Shown: in pieces, positions 17,190 through 25,398 of the stretch
Position numbering within the stretch: position 1 is the first letter of the stretch
Layout: each line of letters begins with the position of its first letter
Source of the DNA: Saccharopolyspora hirsuta
Lineage (GTDB): Bacteria > Actinomycetota > Actinomycetes > Mycobacteriales > Pseudonocardiaceae
Direction: 5' to 3'
Assembly (NCBI RefSeq): GCF_008630535.1
Contig: NZ_VWPH01000010.1
Coordinates: 248,001-312,000 of the forward strand
DNA: 64,000 nt
Translations under genes and position numbers: made by a program
The notes under the pieces: model-generated
The model's database searches: none
What the model saw: only the letters and a program-made list of their open reading frames with translations
Told to the model about the DNA's origin: nothing

Positions 17190-18476
17190 ATGCCAGTTCC
17201 GTCAGGCGCGAAAGAGGGACCATCCCGTCCCCGACCGTCCGGTTCCCCAGGCAGAATCCCGCGGCACGGCATGGATCCCGCCGCCGCGGCCGCGGCCGTG
17301 CGGCACCGGTTGCGCGACGACGCCGAACCCGCGCGCAACCTCGCGACCTTCCTGACCACGTCCTTCGAACCGGAAGCCGAACGGCTGCACAACGCCTACC
17401 TGAACCGGAACCTCGCCGATCGCGAGCAGTACCCGGCCGTCGACGAACTGGTTCAGGAATGCGTCCGCATCCTCGGAGAACTCTGGCGCGGCGACCACAC
17501 CCGCGTCGTGGGTTCGGCCACCACCGGCTCGAGCGAGGCAGCACTGCTGGCCGGGCTTTCCCTCCTGCACCGCTGGGAGGAGCGCGCCGGGTCCGGGGTT
17601 CGACGTCCCAACCTGGTGATGGGTGCGGGTGTGCACGCCTGCTGGCGGAACTTCTGCCGGCACTGGGGGGTCGAACCGCGGGTGGCGCCCGCTCGGCCTG
17701 GTTGCATCGGGCTCGACGGCGCTGCCGCGGCCGAGCTGAGCGACGAATCCACCATCGGTGTCGTGGCCGTCCTGGGCGGCACCCTGGACGGGCGCTACGA
17801 ACCGGTGCTGGAGATCGCCACCGAACTGGACCGCGCGGCCGCGCAGTCCGGGATCGACGTGCCCGTGCACGTCGACGCGGCCGGGGGCGGCTTCATCGCG
17901 CCCTTCCTCGATCCGGAGCTGGAGTGGGGCTTCGACCTTCCCCGGGTGGTGTCGATCAACGCGTCGGGGCACAAGTACGGCCAGGTTCCGCCGGGACTGG
18001 GGTGGGTGCTGTGGCGCGACCGGGACCACCGGAGCAGGCGGCTCGGCTTCCCGGTCAACTACCTGGGCAGCAACCACACATACCACGAGTTCAGCTTCTC
18101 CCGCTCCGCCGCGCCGGTGGTCCTGCAGTACTACAACTTCCTCCGCTACGGGTTCGCCGGTTATCGGCGCATCCACGCGCGTTCCCGATACCTGGCGCAA
18201 GACCTGGCCGAGCGGCTCCGCGCGACGGGGCGGTTCCGCTTCCTGGGCGACGGCCGCGACCTGCCCGTGGTCGCGGTGACCGCCGAACCCGATCTCAAGC
18301 TCTCCCAGCTGGCCCGGCAGCTCGGCGAGTGCGGCTGGGCCGTGCCCGTGTACCAGTTGCCGCCGGACCTCGACGAGCTGACCGCGATGCGCGTCGTGGT
18401 GCGCAGCGATCTGCACCCCGCGGACGTGTCCTCGTTCGCAGCAGCCGTCGACCAGTTCACCCGTTCGACCAAGTGA
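17190..18476 (+). CDS. Glutamate-decarboxylase-like PLP enzyme (group II decarboxylase)
   Basis: A 428-residue member of the glutamate decarboxylase family, shorter than typical GadB (about 460-470) because the C-terminal part is abbreviated. PLP-binding features are GSATTGSSEAALLAGL near 110-126, HVDAAGGGFIAPF near 228-240 and the lysine in NASGHKYGQVPPG near 260. It would decarboxylate glutamate to GABA, but a related acidic or amidated substrate is possible because substrate-side residues cannot be checked here. The ATG has GGGGGAG 7 bases upstream. The amidase gene follows after 9 bp, so both act together. The PxpA gene converges on this pair, which points to glutamate and 5-oxoproline metabolism. 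Confidence 0.85.
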   Translation: MPVPSGAKEGPSRPRPSGSPGRIPRHGMDPAAAAAAVRHRLRDDAEPARNLATFLTTSFEPEAERLHNAYLNRNLADREQYPAVDELVQECVRILGELWRGDHTRVVGSATTGSSEAALLAGLSLLHRWEERAGSGVRRPNLVMGAGVHACWRNFCRHWGVEPRVAPARPGCIGLDGAAAAELSDESTIGVVAVLGGTLDGRYEPVLEIATELDRAAAQSGIDVPVHVDAAGGGFIAPFLDPELEWGFDLPRVVSINASGHKYGQVPPGLGWVLWRDRDHRSRRLGFPVNYLGSNHTYHEFSFSRSAAPVVLQYYNFLRYGFAGYRRIHARSRYLAQDLAERLRATGRFRFLGDGRDLPVVAVTAEPDLKLSQLARQLGECGWAVPVYQLPPDLDELTAMRVVVRSDLHPADVSSFAAAVDQFTRSTK

Positions 18477-18485
18477 GGAGCAACC

Positions 18486-19418
18486 ATGCGTCCGATCCGC
18501 GTTCTCGGCAGGCTCGCGCACGACGAACCGCCCCGGCCAGGTTCAGGGCTGCGGCTGGCGATCTTCCAGGCGGAGAACCCCGCGGGCTCGCCGCAGGCAG
18601 TCGTGGACAACCTGGCCAGGATGGAGCAGGCCGTCGCACTGGCCGCGCGCTACCGCTGCCAGCTGTGCGCCTTCCCCGAGTGCTACAACACCGGGTACTC
18701 GCTCGGCCCGGACGAGTGCGCACAGCTGGCCGAGCCCAGCGACGGCCAGTCGGTGCGCGCGGCGGTGAAGCTCTCGCAGCAGCACGACATCAGCATCGTG
18801 CTGCCCTACGTGGAGCGGGCCGTCGACGGTGCCCTGCACGACTCGGTGGCACTGGTCCACGATGGACAGCTGGTCGCGAACTACCGCAAGACGCACCTGT
18901 ACGGGGCCGCCGAGCGCGCCAACTTCACCCCCGGCGACGAGCTGCCACCGGTGGTGGAGATCAACCGGTTCCCGGTGGGGGTGCTCAACTGCTACGAGTG
19001 CGAGTTCCCACCGCTGTACCAGGACTTGGCGCGGCGCGGTGCCCGGCTGATCGTCGGACCCACCGCGGCCGACCGGCACTTCGTGCTGCACGACGGGTCG
19101 CCGACGCGAGTGCCGTACCCGGACGCGACCGAGCACATCATCCCGGCGATGGCCGCGGTGTGGCGGGTTTTCGTGGCCTACGCCAACCGGCGGGGGTGGG
19201 AGGTCTCCGAACGCGGGCAGTGGGAGTACCGGGGCAATTCCGGGGTCTGGGGCCCGGACGGGCTCCCGGTGGTGTGCGCCGGGCCCGACGAGCAGACCGC
19301 GGATTCGCTGCTGATCGCCGATTGCGTGCCGGACGCGGTCCCGCCGTTCAGCCCGGAGGGCGACCACCTGAGCAACTCCCGGCTCCCGGTCGCCGACCGG
19401 CTGCTGCCCGCGCGCTGA
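18486..19418 (+). CDS. Nitrilase-superfamily carbon-nitrogen hydrolase
   Basis: A 310-residue amidase-type member of the nitrilase superfamily. The catalytic Glu-Lys-Cys triad is visible as Glu in AFPECYNTGY, Lys in YRKTHLYG and Cys in LNCYECEFP. It hydrolyses a C-N bond of an amide or carbamoyl compound. It follows the decarboxylase by 9 bp with GTGAGGAGC as ribosome site, so the substrate is probably linked to glutamate or GABA, for example an amide form of it. The stop lies 1 bp from the convergent pxpA stop. True nitrile hydrolysis is less likely than amide hydrolysis for this branch. Confidence 0.85.
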   Translation: MRPIRVLGRLAHDEPPRPGSGLRLAIFQAENPAGSPQAVVDNLARMEQAVALAARYRCQLCAFPECYNTGYSLGPDECAQLAEPSDGQSVRAAVKLSQQHDISIVLPYVERAVDGALHDSVALVHDGQLVANYRKTHLYGAAERANFTPGDELPPVVEINRFPVGVLNCYECEFPPLYQDLARRGARLIVGPTAADRHFVLHDGSPTRVPYPDATEHIIPAMAAVWRVFVAYANRRGWEVSERGQWEYRGNSGVWGPDGLPVVCAGPDEQTADSLLIADCVPDAVPPFSPEGDHLSNSRLPVADRLLPAR

Positions 19419-19419
19419 C

Positions 19420-20190
19420 TCACCGGCGACTGCGCGCCACCTCGGACATCGGTGCCAGCACCACGCCCTCGGCGGCGAACCGGTCGCGGATCGCCTGCGC
19501 GACGGCGACCGCGTTCGGCCGGTCTCCGTGCACGCAGATGGTGTCCGCGTCGACCTCGACCCGGCGGCCCGAGGTCGAGGTGACCGAGCCGTTGAGCACG
19601 GCGATGGCCTGCTCGGCGCACAGCTGCGGTGGTTTGGCCTGCGGGTCCGGTTCGATGATGATGTGGCCGGTGTCGTCGTAGTCGAGGTCGGCGAACGCTT
19701 CGCGCACCACCGGGAAGCCGCGATCGGCCAGCGCGTCCGCGACCGGACCGGCCAGCAGCACGACCCGCACGTCCGGTGCCGCGGTGGCGAACGCCTCGAC
19801 GATCGCTTCCGCGACACCGGCATCGCGCGCGGCGAGCCCGTACAGCGCCCCGTGCGGTTTCACGTGGGCGACCGCAACTCCGTGCAGATCAGCGATCGCC
19901 CGCAGGGCGCCGAACTGGTAGAGGCACGCCTCGGCGGCGTCCTGCGGGCTCATCGCCATCGCTCGTCTGCCGAACCCGGTCAGATCGGGGAACCCGGGGT
20001 GGGCGCCCACCGACGTCCCGCCGTCGCGCGCCAGCTGCACGGAACGGCGCATGGTCGCCGGGTCTCCCCCGTGCCAGCCGCACGCCACGTTGACCGAGGA
20101 GACCAGCGGGATGAGCCCGGCGTCGTCCCCGAGCCTCCACCGGCCGAAGCTCTCGCCCGCGTCGGCGTTGAGATCGATGAGCGTGCGCAC
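19420..20190 (-). CDS. pxpA: 5-oxoprolinase subunit PxpA (LamB/YcsF family)
   Basis: A 256-residue protein of the LamB/YcsF family, the subunit that with PxpB and PxpC forms the ATP-dependent 5-oxoprolinase. The family features are IDLNADAGESFGRW at the N-terminus, NVACGWHGGDPATM, GAHPGFPDL, and HVKPHGALYG. The start is GTG at 20190 with GGGAGG about 10 bases upstream. It is divergent from pxpBC rather than in the same operon, and the 185-bp gap between them may hold both promoters. The protein likely opens the 5-oxoproline ring to glutamate. Confidence 0.92.
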   Translation of the reverse strand: MRTLIDLNADAGESFGRWRLGDDAGLIPLVSSVNVACGWHGGDPATMRRSVQLARDGGTSVGAHPGFPDLTGFGRRAMAMSPQDAAEACLYQFGALRAIADLHGVAVAHVKPHGALYGLAARDAGVAEAIVEAFATAAPDVRVVLLAGPVADALADRGFPVVREAFADLDYDDTGHIIIEPDPQAKPPQLCAEQAIAVLNGSVTSTSGRRVEVDADTICVHGDRPNAVAVAQAIRDRFAAEGVVLAPMSEVARSRR

Positions 20191-20375
20191 TTTCCATGCA
20201 CCTCCCGGAAAGGCCCCGAATCGCCGATCGTAGTCGGCAGCCCCGATGAGCGCAGCGCTGTCGGCGGCGCGACCCGACCCCCACTCGAACGTGGGTTTTG
20301 CGGCCACGGCGGCGATGCACGCCGGGAGTCCGCGGCGCATCCTTTCCTTGCTGCCGGTAGGTGAGGAGGGGCACC

Positions 20376-21278
20376 GTGACCGCGACGAGGGTTGAACTAC
20401 CACCCGCCCGGTACGAGTTCGGCGGTGACGAATTCGTCTTCGTCGAGCTCGACCGCGAGATGAGCCTAGAGGCGAACTTCAAGGCGATGGCGATCACCGG
20501 TGCGCTCGAGCAGCTCGACCTCGACGGGATCATCGACATCTGCCCGTCCAACGCCTCCTACCTGATCCGGTTGGACCCCGACCGGCTGCACCCCGCCGAG
20601 CTGGTGGAGCGGCTGGCGGAGCTGGAGCACTCCGCCGGGGAACTCCCGGACGACTACACCGTGCGCACCCGCGTGGTCGACGTCCCGATCCTGTTCGACG
20701 ACCCGTGGACCCGCGAGACGCTCCTGCGGTTCCGCGACCGCCACCAGGACCCCGCGGTCACGGACCTCGAGTACGCCGCCCGGATCAACGGGCACCCCGA
20801 CGTCGGCTCGCTGATCGACGCGATCACCTCGGCACCGTTCATCGTCACCATGCTCGGGTTCGTCCCCGGGCTGCCGTTCTGCTACCAGATGGTCCCCCGG
20901 GACCGCCAGATCGAGGTGCCCAAGTACGTGCGCCCGCGCACGGACACCCCCGAGCGCGCGTTCGGCTTCGGCGGTGCGTTCGCCGTCGTCTACCCGGTGC
21001 GCGGGGCCGGTGGGTACCAGCTGTTCGGCATCGCCCCCGCCCCGGTGTTCGACCTCGCCCAGCGGTTGCCGGACTTCGCCGACCGCATCGCGTTCCCGAA
21101 GGCCAGCGACATCCTCCGGTACCGGGCGATCGGCCTCGACGAGTACGAAGCCGTCCGGGCCGAGGTCGACGCCGGCACGTTCCGCTACCGCGCGCGCGAC
21201 GTCACGCTGCGCCCGGCGGAGTTCCTCGCCGATCCCGACGGCGTCAACGAACGGCTGATGGAGGTGCTGTACCGATGA
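20376..21278 (+). CDS. pxpB: 5-oxoprolinase subunit PxpB / carboxyltransferase subdomain C-D protein
   Basis: A 300-residue KipI-type protein with the carboxyltransferase C-D domain. Signatures are FKAMAITGALEQL, GFVPGLPFCYQM and VPKYVRPRTDTP. It normally pairs with PxpC. Here the pair is followed by genes for a biotin carrier and a biotin carboxylase, so it may work as half of a carboxyltransferase, as in urea carboxylase. I chose the GTG at 20376 because GAGGAGGGG lies just upstream. An in-frame GTG five codons earlier is the alternative. The stop overlaps the pxpC start (ATGA). Confidence 0.88.
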   Translation: MTATRVELPPARYEFGGDEFVFVELDREMSLEANFKAMAITGALEQLDLDGIIDICPSNASYLIRLDPDRLHPAELVERLAELEHSAGELPDDYTVRTRVVDVPILFDDPWTRETLLRFRDRHQDPAVTDLEYAARINGHPDVGSLIDAITSAPFIVTMLGFVPGLPFCYQMVPRDRQIEVPKYVRPRTDTPERAFGFGGAFAVVYPVRGAGGYQLFGIAPAPVFDLAQRLPDFADRIAFPKASDILRYRAIGLDEYEAVRAEVDAGTFRYRARDVTLRPAEFLADPDGVNERLMEVLYR

Positions 21279-22261
21279 ACGAGCTGATCGTGCGCTCGGG
21301 CGGCCTGTCCACGACCGTGCAGGACGCCGGGCGGCACGGGCAGTACGCGATCGGCATGCCGCCGTCCGGCGCCCTGGACCTGTACTCCTACGAGATCGCC
21401 AACGTGCTGGTCGGCAACCCCCGCGGTGCTGCCGTGCTGGAGGCCACCTACCTGGGCCCGGAGCTGGAGTTCACCGACGCGCGCCACGTCGCGGTGACCG
21501 GGGCGGACTGCGAGGTCGTGATCAACGGGCAGCCCGCGCCGACCTGGCAGCCCCTCCGGGTGGAGGCCGGTGACGTGCTGGCGGTGCCCCGGGTCCGGCG
21601 CGGCGCCCGCCCCTACCTCGCGGTCGCCGGTGGGATCGACGTGCCGCCCTACCTGGGATCCCGGTCCACCTACATGCTCACCGGCATCGGCGGCTTCCAC
21701 GGCCGCGCGCTGAACTCGGGTGACCGGCTGCCGCTGGGCGCCGCCGCCCCGGCAGCCGTCCCGAGCGCGGAGCTGCCCGGCGAGCTCCGCCCGGACTTCC
21801 CCGAGGTCACCGAGTTGCGGTTCATCGTGGGGCTGTGCGCCTACCGCCTGACGACGGACGCCCTGCGGTCCTTCCTGGACACCGAGTGGCGGGTCACCAA
21901 GGACGCGGACCGGGTCGGCTACCGGCTGCGCGGCGGGTCGCTGGAGTTCGTGGAGCGGGAGCAGCCCTTCGGCGCGGGCAGCGACCCGGCCAACGTGGTG
22001 GACCTCGGCTACCCGGTGGGTTCGGTGCAGGTACCCGGCGGTGACGAGCCGATCGTCCTGCTCAACGACGCCGTCACCGGAGGCGGTTACGCGACGATCG
22101 GCACGGTCATCTCCGCGGACCGGGACCTCGTCGCGCAGACGCGCACCGGAAGCAGGGTGCGCTTCACCGCCGTGGATCTCGACGCCGCGATGGCGGCGCG
22201 GCAGGAACGACGTGCGCGGCTGGCCAAGGCCCGTGTCGCGCTCGACGCCGACCCGAGCTGA
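21275..22261 (+). CDS. pxpC: 5-oxoprolinase subunit PxpC / carboxyltransferase subdomain A-B protein
   Basis: A 328-residue KipA-type protein. Signatures are GLSTTVQDAGRHGQYAIGMPPSGALD at the N-terminus (broken here at TTVQDAGR and GMPPSGALD), YLAVAGGIDVP, GSRSTYM and the C-terminal LLNDAVTGGGYATIG. It is homologous to the A-B half of the urea carboxylase carboxyltransferase domain. It is coupled to pxpB by a 4-base overlap and followed after 13 bp by the biotin carrier gene. The complex may convert 5-oxoproline or carboxylate a small amide. The sequence alone does not decide between these. Confidence 0.9.
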   Translation: MNELIVRSGGLSTTVQDAGRHGQYAIGMPPSGALDLYSYEIANVLVGNPRGAAVLEATYLGPELEFTDARHVAVTGADCEVVINGQPAPTWQPLRVEAGDVLAVPRVRRGARPYLAVAGGIDVPPYLGSRSTYMLTGIGGFHGRALNSGDRLPLGAAAPAAVPSAELPGELRPDFPEVTELRFIVGLCAYRLTTDALRSFLDTEWRVTKDADRVGYRLRGGSLEFVEREQPFGAGSDPANVVDLGYPVGSVQVPGGDEPIVLLNDAVTGGGYATIGTVISADRDLVAQTRTGSRVRFTAVDLDAAMAARQERRARLAKARVALDADPS

Positions 22262-22274
22262 ACCTGGAGGAACG

Positions 22275-22514
22275 ATGTCCGCTGTCGACGCCCAGATCCC
22301 GGGCGTGTTCTACCGCCGCCCGTCCCCGGACGCGGATCCCTACATCGAGCCCGGAAGCGCGGTCGAACCGGGGCAGACGCTCGGTCTCATCGAGGTGATG
22401 AAGACCTACAACGAGATCAAGGCGGAGACCGCCGGGGTGATCACCAAGGTCCTGCTCGACGACGGCGACGAGGTCGACGTCGGGCAGCCCCTCTTCGAGC
22501 TGGACGAGGCATGA
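22275..22514 (+). CDS. Small biotin carboxyl carrier protein
   Basis: A 79-residue biotinyl domain with the biotin lysine in LIEVMKTYNEI. The motif has Val-Met-Lys-Thr instead of the common Ala-Met-Lys-Met, a form I associate with carriers encoded beside PxpB/PxpC. There is no Pro/Ala-rich linker, so it is the bare domain. It has GGAGGAA upstream of its ATG, and its stop overlaps the biotin carboxylase start. It would shuttle the carboxyl group between the carboxylase and the PxpB-PxpC carboxyltransferase. Confidence 0.9.
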   Translation: MSAVDAQIPGVFYRRPSPDADPYIEPGSAVEPGQTLGLIEVMKTYNEIKAETAGVITKVLLDDGDEVDVGQPLFELDEA

Positions 22515-23857
22515 CCGCGCTGCGCCGCGTGCTGGTGGCCAACCGCGGCGAGATCGCGGTGCGGATCGTCCGCGCCTGCCGCGTCGCGGGCGTCGCCGCG
22601 GTCGCGGTCTACTCCGACGCCGACGAGCACACCCGCTGGGTGCGGATGGCCGACGAGGCGCTGCACATCGGCCGCTCCCCCGCGCAGAAGTCCTACCTCG
22701 ACGTGGAAGGGCTGCTCAAGGCCGCCAAAGCGGCCGAAGTGGACGCCGTGCACCCCGGTTACGGGTTCCTCGCGGAGAACTCCGAGTTCGCGCGGTCGGT
22801 GCGCGACGCTGGTCTGGTGTTCATCGGGCCACCACCGGAAGCCATCGACCTGATGGGGAACAAGGCGACCGCCCGCCGCACGGCGCAGTCGGCGGGGGTG
22901 CCGGTGGTGCCGGGCAGCGGCCCGTGCAGCGACCGCGCCCAGGCGGAGCGGGCGGCGGCCGAGCTCGGCTACCCCTTGCTGGTCAAAGCCGCTGCCGGGG
23001 GTGGTGGCCGGGGAATCCGGCCGGTGCGCGACGCGCGGGAGCTGGGCGATGTGCTGCCCGCGGCGCAGGCCGAGGCGCAGGCCGCCTTCGGCGACCCGAC
23101 CATCTATCTGGAACGCGCCATTCCGCGGGCTCGGCACGTCGAGGTCCAGGTGCTCGCCGATGAGCACGGCAACGTCCGGCACCTGTTCGAGCGGGACTGC
23201 TCGGTGCAGCGGCGCCGCCAGAAGCTCATCGAGGAGGCACCGGCGCCGCAGCTGTCCGGGCGGGCGCGCCGAGCCATCGCCGACGCGGCGGTCCGCCTGG
23301 CCGAGCACGTCGGCTACCGCAACGCCGGAACGGTCGAGTTCCTGGTGGACGCCGACGAGAACTTCTACTTCATCGAGATGAACACCCGGATCCAGGTCGA
23401 GCACCCGATCACCGAGGCGATCACGGGCGTCGACCTGGTCGCCGAACAGCTGCGCATCAGCCGTGGTGCGCCGCTGTCGTTCGACCAGGAGTCCGTCGAG
23501 GTGCGCGGTGCCGCCGTGGAGCTGCGGATCAACGCCGAGGATCCGCGACGCGGCTTCGCCCCGACGCCCGGCCAGGTCACCGCGTTCGAGCTGCCCGGCG
23601 GCCCGGGGGTCCGGTTCGACACCTGGATCGACCCCGGCGACCGGGTCAGCCCCTTCTACGACTCGCTCATCGGGAAGCTGGTGTGCTGGGGCGCCGACCG
23701 GGAGCAGGCCCACGCCAGAGCCCGGCAAGCGCTCCGGGAGTTCCGCGCCGAAGGCATCGCCACGACCGCCGACCTGCACGGGCGCCTGCTCGCCGAGCCG
23801 GACCTGCGCCGCGGCCCCGTGCACACGACGTGGCTCGAGCACCTGCTCTCGGAATGA
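22511..23857 (+). CDS. accC: Biotin carboxylase (AccC-type) of a PxpBC-linked carboxylase
   Basis: A 448-residue ATP-grasp biotin carboxylase. It has VLVANRGEIAVRI at the N-terminus, HPGYGFLAEN, the glycine-rich ATP loop KAAAGGGGRGIRP, the DCSVQRRRQK segment and the active-site EMNTRIQVEHPITE. The length is standard for AccC. It begins within the stop of the carrier gene (ATGA), so the four genes pxpB-pxpC-carrier-carboxylase form one tightly coupled operon. It uses ATP and bicarbonate to carboxylate the carrier biotin. The final substrate is not an acyl-CoA, because no acyl-CoA carboxyltransferase is present. Confidence 0.92.
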   Translation: MTALRRVLVANRGEIAVRIVRACRVAGVAAVAVYSDADEHTRWVRMADEALHIGRSPAQKSYLDVEGLLKAAKAAEVDAVHPGYGFLAENSEFARSVRDAGLVFIGPPPEAIDLMGNKATARRTAQSAGVPVVPGSGPCSDRAQAERAAAELGYPLLVKAAAGGGGRGIRPVRDARELGDVLPAAQAEAQAAFGDPTIYLERAIPRARHVEVQVLADEHGNVRHLFERDCSVQRRRQKLIEEAPAPQLSGRARRAIADAAVRLAEHVGYRNAGTVEFLVDADENFYFIEMNTRIQVEHPITEAITGVDLVAEQLRISRGAPLSFDQESVEVRGAAVELRINAEDPRRGFAPTPGQVTAFELPGGPGVRFDTWIDPGDRVSPFYDSLIGKLVCWGADREQAHARARQALREFRAEGIATTADLHGRLLAEPDLRRGPVHTTWLEHLLSE

Positions 23858-23880
23858 CCCGCCCTCCGCACGTCCGGCTC

Positions 23881-23908
23881 GGCCGGTGGCGGTGCGCGGC
23901 GACCGGCC
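23881..23908. terminator. Possible hairpin between convergent biotin carboxylase and sigma factor genes
   Basis: GGCCGGT (23881-23887) and ACCGGCC (23902-23908) form a 7-bp stem with a 14-base GC-rich loop in the 73-bp gap. Moderate support only. Confidence 0.35.
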
Positions 23909-23930
23909 ACGAGGCTCAAGGCACCGGCGG

Positions 23931-25217
23931 TCAGCGCGGTCGTCCCGCGCCCACCTCCACGTCCAGCCGGATCTGGTCGCGGTCGACGTCGAGCGCCGCG
24001 TGCACGCGGTTGAGCACCGGCAGGTTCAGCTCCGCGCGCGCGTCGGCGACGTGCTGGGTGCCCGGCGGGATCAGCGGGAGCGGGGGCAGCGGGCCGTCCT
24101 CGTCCACCGGTGGTTCCGGAACCGGGTCCGGTCCGGGTTCCGGGGGCGCGGGCGGCGCCGGTGGCGGGGCCACCGGCGGGACGACCGCCGGTGGTGGGGT
24201 GCGGGCGGCCGGGACCTGCTGCTGCTCCGGGGTTTCCGGGCTGACCGGCGCGGCCGCCAGCGGCGGCGGGTCGGTCTCGTTCGCGGCCAGCGCGATGCCC
24301 AGCGCGGCCAGCGCCGCCAGCACCGCGCCACCGGCCGCCAGGCTCTTGCGCGGGTTCGACCGCACCGCCCCGATCACCCCGGCGCCGACCAGGCCGCCGC
24401 CCGAGGCAGCGAGGTAGCCGCTGGCCGTCGCGGTCCCGCCCAGCACGATCGGCGCGACGAACACCTTGAGCGAGCCGTTGATCTCCATCAGCTCAGCGGC
24501 CACCGCCGAGCACCGGTCGCAGTCGTCCAGGTGGGCGTTGACCTGCGCCGTCTCGCGCTTGGACAGGCCTTCCCTGGTCCACGCGCCCAGCCGGTCGATC
24601 GCCGAGCGGCAGGCGTCGGGCTCGGCGGCCATCTTCATCAGGTGGACCTGCAGGTACTGCTGCTTCAGGCCCTCGCGGGCCCGGTAGGCCAGGGCGGACA
24701 CGCCGTTGGCCGTCATGCCCAGCATCGGCGCGACCTTCGACGGGGACTCGCCCTCGATCTCCACGTGCCAGAGCACCATCTGCCACCGCTCCGGCAGCCG
24801 GTTGAACGCCTCCGCGATCAGCGACCGCTCCTCGTTCTCCACCGCCGGGTCCCGGAACGGCTGGCTGATGTCGATGTTGGGCACCGTCTCCACGTCGTCG
24901 ACGGTCTGCGTCCGCTTCGCCTTGTTCGCCCGGTCGTAGGCGCCGTGCCGCACCGCGGTGAGCAGGTAGGCGCGGAAGGCGTCCGTCGGGCCCCGGCCGT
25001 CCCGCAGCAGCCCGAGCACCTTCGCGAACGCCTCGGACACCACGTCGTCGGCCTCGGCCTGCGACTTGGTGACCTGCCGGGCCATCGCGTGCGCGGCACC
25101 CACGTGCCGCTCGTACAGGAGCCCGAAAGCCTCGCCGTCCCCGCCGCGCACGGCGTCGATCAGCTCGGCGTCGCTCGCCCCCCGGACCTGGTCTTCCTGC
25201 GGTACCGCCGCCACCAC
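23931..25217 (-). CDS. ECF sigma factor with fused zinc-finger anti-sigma and membrane region
   Basis: A 428-residue protein. Residues about 15-185 are an ECF sigma factor: region 2 with AFGLLYERHVGAAHAMARQV and region 4 with LPERWQMVLWHVEIEGESPS. A zinc-finger anti-sigma motif follows (H229-x3-C233-x2-C236 in NAHLDDCDRC). Then come a hydrophobic stretch near 254-285, a probable membrane helix at 293-312 (LAAGGAVLAALAALGIAL), a Pro-rich linker (about 315-380) and a small C-terminal domain that would be outside the cell. Sigma factor and its inhibitor are thus one membrane protein, a layout known for some actinobacterial ECF groups (ECF52-like, from memory). It may respond to a cell-envelope signal. 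The start is one of two adjacent GTG codons behind GAGGTGA. Confidence 0.87.
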   Translation of the reverse strand: MVAAVPQEDQVRGASDAELIDAVRGGDGEAFGLLYERHVGAAHAMARQVTKSQAEADDVVSEAFAKVLGLLRDGRGPTDAFRAYLLTAVRHGAYDRANKAKRTQTVDDVETVPNIDISQPFRDPAVENEERSLIAEAFNRLPERWQMVLWHVEIEGESPSKVAPMLGMTANGVSALAYRAREGLKQQYLQVHLMKMAAEPDACRSAIDRLGAWTREGLSKRETAQVNAHLDDCDRCSAVAAELMEINGSLKVFVAPIVLGGTATASGYLAASGGGLVGAGVIGAVRSNPRKSLAAGGAVLAALAALGIALAANETDPPPLAAAPVSPETPEQQQVPAARTPPPAVVPPVAPPPAPPAPPEPGPDPVPEPPVDEDGPLPPLPLIPPGTQHVADARAELNLPVLNRVHAALDVDRDQIRLDVEVGAGRPR

Positions 25218-25342
25218 TCATCACCTCAACGCCACGTCTCCCAGCGGGAGAAGCGTATCCGGTGGCTGTTGCACCGAACAGGCGTTCTCGATCACGACAA
25301 CGGCTCAATACCGGCTCGTCCCGGTGGACCAGTCCCTGCGAT

Positions 25343-25388
25343 GTCGTGAGCGCGAAGCCGTGTTCCAGCACGGCTTCGCACTCACGAC
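25343..25388 (-). terminator. Strong terminator after the NCS2 permease gene
   Basis: Two 20-bp arms (25343-25362 and 25369-25388) pair with a single mismatch around a 6-base loop. The hairpin begins 11 bases past the permease stop on the minus strand and separates it from the sigma factor gene. Confidence 0.8.
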
Positions 25389-25398
25389 CCGGGGCGGG

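Noticed and set aside
17190-19418. Guanidinobutyrate starter-unit pathway (decarboxylase plus amidase)
   Set aside because: The expected arginine monooxygenase, CoA ligase and matching polyketide synthase are absent from the neighbourhood.
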